This document shows positions 23,593-28,151 of a stretch of DNA of 28,151 nucleotides, piece after piece. The notes under the pieces are model-generated. The model saw only the letters and a list, made by a program, of their open reading frames with translations. It was not told the origin of the DNA and ran no database searches. The translations under genes were made by a program, and so were the position numbers. Each line of letters begins with the position of its first letter. The stretch's first letter is position 1. Origin of the DNA: JBEAOO01 sp041164825 (GTDB lineage: Bacteria > Pseudomonadota > Gammaproteobacteria > Burkholderiales > Burkholderiaceae_C); contig JBEAOO010000039.1 of NCBI GenBank assembly GCA_041164825.1, positions 1-28,151 of the forward strand, written 5' to 3'.

Positions 23593-24389
23593 GATGCCAG
23601 CGATTGTAGGCAGGCCCAGACGGCTGCTTGGGTGGGTTGAGCCTCCAGCACGCGGCCAAATCCGGCGCGGCGGGCGCGCTCGGCAATGCGCGGGTGCGTG
23701 GCCAGGGCGGTGGCGCCCGACCAGTCGGCGCTCGGACACCAGCCCAGCAGGTGATCGACCGATTCGGAACTGCTGAAAAACCAGACGTGGCCCGCAGGCG
23801 CAGCCAGGGCGGCGGCCAACAGGGCATCGCTGGCAGGGCTGCGCGGGGCCGCGCTGCGCTGGTAGGCGCAGATGAAGTCGACCTGCGCGCCCGCATCGCT
23901 GAGCGCTTGCGCCAGCCAATCGCGCCCGCCCTCACCGCGCACCACCAACACGCGCTGGCCGCGCCAGTCGTGGCGCTGCATTTGCAGCCACAGCGATTCG
24001 GAATCGAATTGGGCCGAGTCGGCCGCGGGCTCAATCAGCGCCTCAGCGGGCACACCCAAGCCGCGCAGGATGCGGCTGGTGCCCGGGCCGGGCGAGGCGG
24101 CGATGAGCGCGCTGGGCCAGCGCGCACCTTCAGGCCGCAAGGCAAAAAATTGTTCGGCCGCGTTGGGGCTGACGAACACCAGCGCGCCCCAGCCGTGCAG
24201 ACCGGCCCAGGCGGCCTGCACCGGCGCCGGGTCGGGCGGCGGCGCAATGCCAATCAGCGGCAGCGCGTTGGCGCGCCCGCCTTGCGCCCGCAACCACTGC
24301 ACCCAGGGCTCGGCCTGCGCGGCTGGGCGGGTGACAAGGACGCAGCGCGACAGCGCCGGCGCGGCGGCGGGCTTGGCGCGGGCCGACAT
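23589..24389 (-). CDS. hemD: uroporphyrinogen-III synthase
   Basis: A 266-residue protein of the HemD family, which closes and inverts ring D of hydroxymethylbilane to give uroporphyrinogen III. The poorly conserved family is still recognisable by VLVTRPAAQAEPWVQWL near the start, VFVSPNAAEQFF near 70, and the two-lobed layout with RVLVVRGEGGRDWLAQAL near 145 and WFFSSSESVDHLL near 199. It begins 7 bp after the hemC stop and its stop overlaps the hemX start. No clear Shine-Dalgarno precedes the ATG, in line with coupling to hemC. Confidence 0.94.
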   Translation of the reverse strand: MSARAKPAAAPALSRCVLVTRPAAQAEPWVQWLRAQGGRANALPLIGIAPPPDPAPVQAAWAGLHGWGALVFVSPNAAEQFFALRPEGARWPSALIAASPGPGTSRILRGLGVPAEALIEPAADSAQFDSESLWLQMQRHDWRGQRVLVVRGEGGRDWLAQALSDAGAQVDFICAYQRSAAPRSPASDALLAAALAAPAGHVWFFSSSESVDHLLGWCPSADWSGATALATHPRIAERARRAGFGRVLEAQPTQAAVWACLQSLAS

Positions 24390-24396
24390 CACGGGC

Positions 24397-25377
24397 TCAG
24401 GTGGCAGTGTTGGCAGCAGCGGCAGCAGCCGCCGCCAAGTAGCCCGCCGCGCCGGCTTGCACCAACGCAGCGGCGGCTTGCTCGCCCAACAACAGCGCAC
24501 CGGCCTCATCGGTGACGGCCGCGCTGGCGCGGGTTTGCAGCAGCGGCTGCTCGGTGGCTTCGGGGTGACCGAGCGCGGCGCGCAGCACCAGCGTGTCGCC
24601 CTCCCACACGGCATGCGCGGCCAGCGGCATGCTGCAGCTGCCACCCAAGGTGCGCGACACCGCGCGCTCGGCCACCACCGCCAGCAGCGTGGGCCGGTGC
24701 ACCAGCTCGGCCAGCTGCGCGCGCAGCGCCTGCGCATCGGCACGCACCTCCAGGCCCAGCGCGCCTTGGCCGGCGCAAGGCAACATCTCTTCGGGCGAGA
24801 ACACGCTGCGGATACGCTCGGCCAAACCGAGCCGCTTGAGGCCGGCGGCGGCCAGCACGATGGCATCGAACTGGCCCTCATCCAACTTGCGCAAACGGGT
24901 GTCGAGGTTGCCCCGCAGCGGCTCAATCACGAGGTCGGGCCGGCGCGCTTTGAGCTGCACCACGCGGCGCAAGCTGGAGGTGCCGACCACGGCGCCCTGC
25001 GGCAAATCCGCCAGGCTGGCGTAACGGTTGGACACGAAGGCGTCGCGCGGGTCTTCGCGCTCCATCACCGCTGCGAGCTCAAAGCCCGCGGGCAAATCCA
25101 TGGGCACGTCTTTGAGCGAGTGCACGGCCAGGTGCGCACGGCCGTCTTCGAGCGCGGTCTCCAGCTCTTTGACGAACAGGCCCTTGCCGCCCACCTTGGA
25201 GAGCGCTCGGTCGAGGATCTGATCGCCGCGCGTGGTCATGCCCAGCAACTGCACATCGAGGTGGAAACGTTGTTTCAGCAGCGCCTGCACATGCTCGGCC
25301 TGCCACAGGGCCAAGCGGCTCTCGCGCGTGGCGATCACAACGGTCTGTTTGAAGAGGGTTTCTGACATGGCGCTCAT
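24397..25377 (-). CDS. hemC: hydroxymethylbilane synthase (porphobilinogen deaminase)
   Basis: A 326-residue enzyme polymerising four porphobilinogens into hydroxymethylbilane in the cytosol. Family hallmarks: IATRESRLALWQAEHV at 15-30, TRGDQILDRALSKVGGKGLF near 49-68, VHSLKDVP at 85-92, GTSSLRR at 132-138, and the dipyrromethane-cofactor cysteine C248 in TLGGSCSMPLAA. The C-terminus is an unusual poly-alanine run. A second ATG at 25368 would give MSETLF and is an equally good start. First gene of the hemC-hemD-hemX-hemY row, divergent from ppc with a 151-bp gap. Confidence 0.97.
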   Translation of the reverse strand: MSAMSETLFKQTVVIATRESRLALWQAEHVQALLKQRFHLDVQLLGMTTRGDQILDRALSKVGGKGLFVKELETALEDGRAHLAVHSLKDVPMDLPAGFELAAVMEREDPRDAFVSNRYASLADLPQGAVVGTSSLRRVVQLKARRPDLVIEPLRGNLDTRLRKLDEGQFDAIVLAAAGLKRLGLAERIRSVFSPEEMLPCAGQGALGLEVRADAQALRAQLAELVHRPTLLAVVAERAVSRTLGGSCSMPLAAHAVWEGDTLVLRAALGHPEATEQPLLQTRASAAVTDEAGALLLGEQAAAALVQAGAAGYLAAAAAAAANTAT

Positions 25378-25493
25378 GCTAGCAGGCGCTGTGGCATGGC
25401 CCTTGCTAAACCGGTGGCGCGCGGTGCGGCTACAGGCGCGACCTCGGGTTTCCCTGGGTTTGTAACCTGTCCGCTGATAAACTCCGCGCGCCC

Positions 25494-25506
25494 GTAATCA
25501 AATTAC
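25494..25506. promoter_or_regulatory. palindrome in the hemC-ppc divergent region
   Basis: GTAAT-CAA-ATTAC is a perfect dyad 22 bp before the ppc ATG, in an unusually A/T-rich patch (25454-25515). Its position fits an operator or the 5' leader of ppc. The gap of 151 bp must hold promoters for both divergent genes, but I cannot pick convincing -35/-10 pairs. Confidence 0.35.
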
Positions 25507-25528
25507 AAACACCCCCAAGAGGCTTTGC

Positions 25529-28151
<2,623 letters not shown>

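Overview
This window is GC-rich chromosomal DNA of a betaproteobacterium. The best fit is order Burkholderiales, probably family Comamonadaceae. This rests on strong G/C third-position bias, the hemC-hemD-hemX-hemY cluster divergent from ppc, and the acyl-CoA-ligase/GNAT protein next to a class II HDAC-like deacetylase. Taxonomy is inferred from gene content only. The window opens inside an ArsA-family ATPase gene and closes inside ppc.

Region 1 (1-4379, minus strand) holds an HDAC-family deacylase, a Pat/PatZ-like protein acetyltransferase and the start of an ArsA-like ATPase. The first two sit 16 bp apart and look like a reversible protein-acetylation module. Region 2 (4781-11477, minus strand) is a sugar-alcohol operon: AraC-type regulator, ribitol 2-dehydrogenase, FGGY kinase (probably D-ribulokinase) and a ribose/xylose-type ABC importer (binding protein, single-cassette ATPase, permease). 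Together these predict ribitol import, oxidation to D-ribulose and phosphorylation to D-ribulose 5-phosphate.

Region 3 (11807-20777) looks like an envelope and stress gene island. It has a DUF2789 protein, two small DUF1328 (YtjA-like) membrane proteins, a BON-domain lipoprotein, an AsmA-family protein, a NarL/FixJ-type response regulator, and a DUF883 / YqjE-like / YqjK-position trio. It ends with a stand-alone receiver overlapping a CHASE3 histidine kinase gene. Three upstream regions share a dyad (TAGG-N6-CCTA, one copy degenerate) with a -10-like hexamer starting exactly 47 bp past the dyad end. This suggests one regulon.

Region 4 (20791-25377, minus strand) has hemC-hemD-hemX-hemY followed by two identical tRNA-Arg(ACG) genes and a strong intrinsic terminator. 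Divergent from hemC is ppc. Its reading frame jumps back after codon 766 and repeats codons 558-665 in frame, as a copy about 85% identical at the nucleotide level. This is either a real in-frame partial duplication or an assembly chimera.

Two intergenic regions (4607-4735 and 15174-15414) carry three copies of an unusual palindromic element. The loop sequence is conserved, while the stem arms differ between copies yet stay complementary within each copy. With the ppc duplication and the shared promoter architecture, this is the most interesting material in the window.
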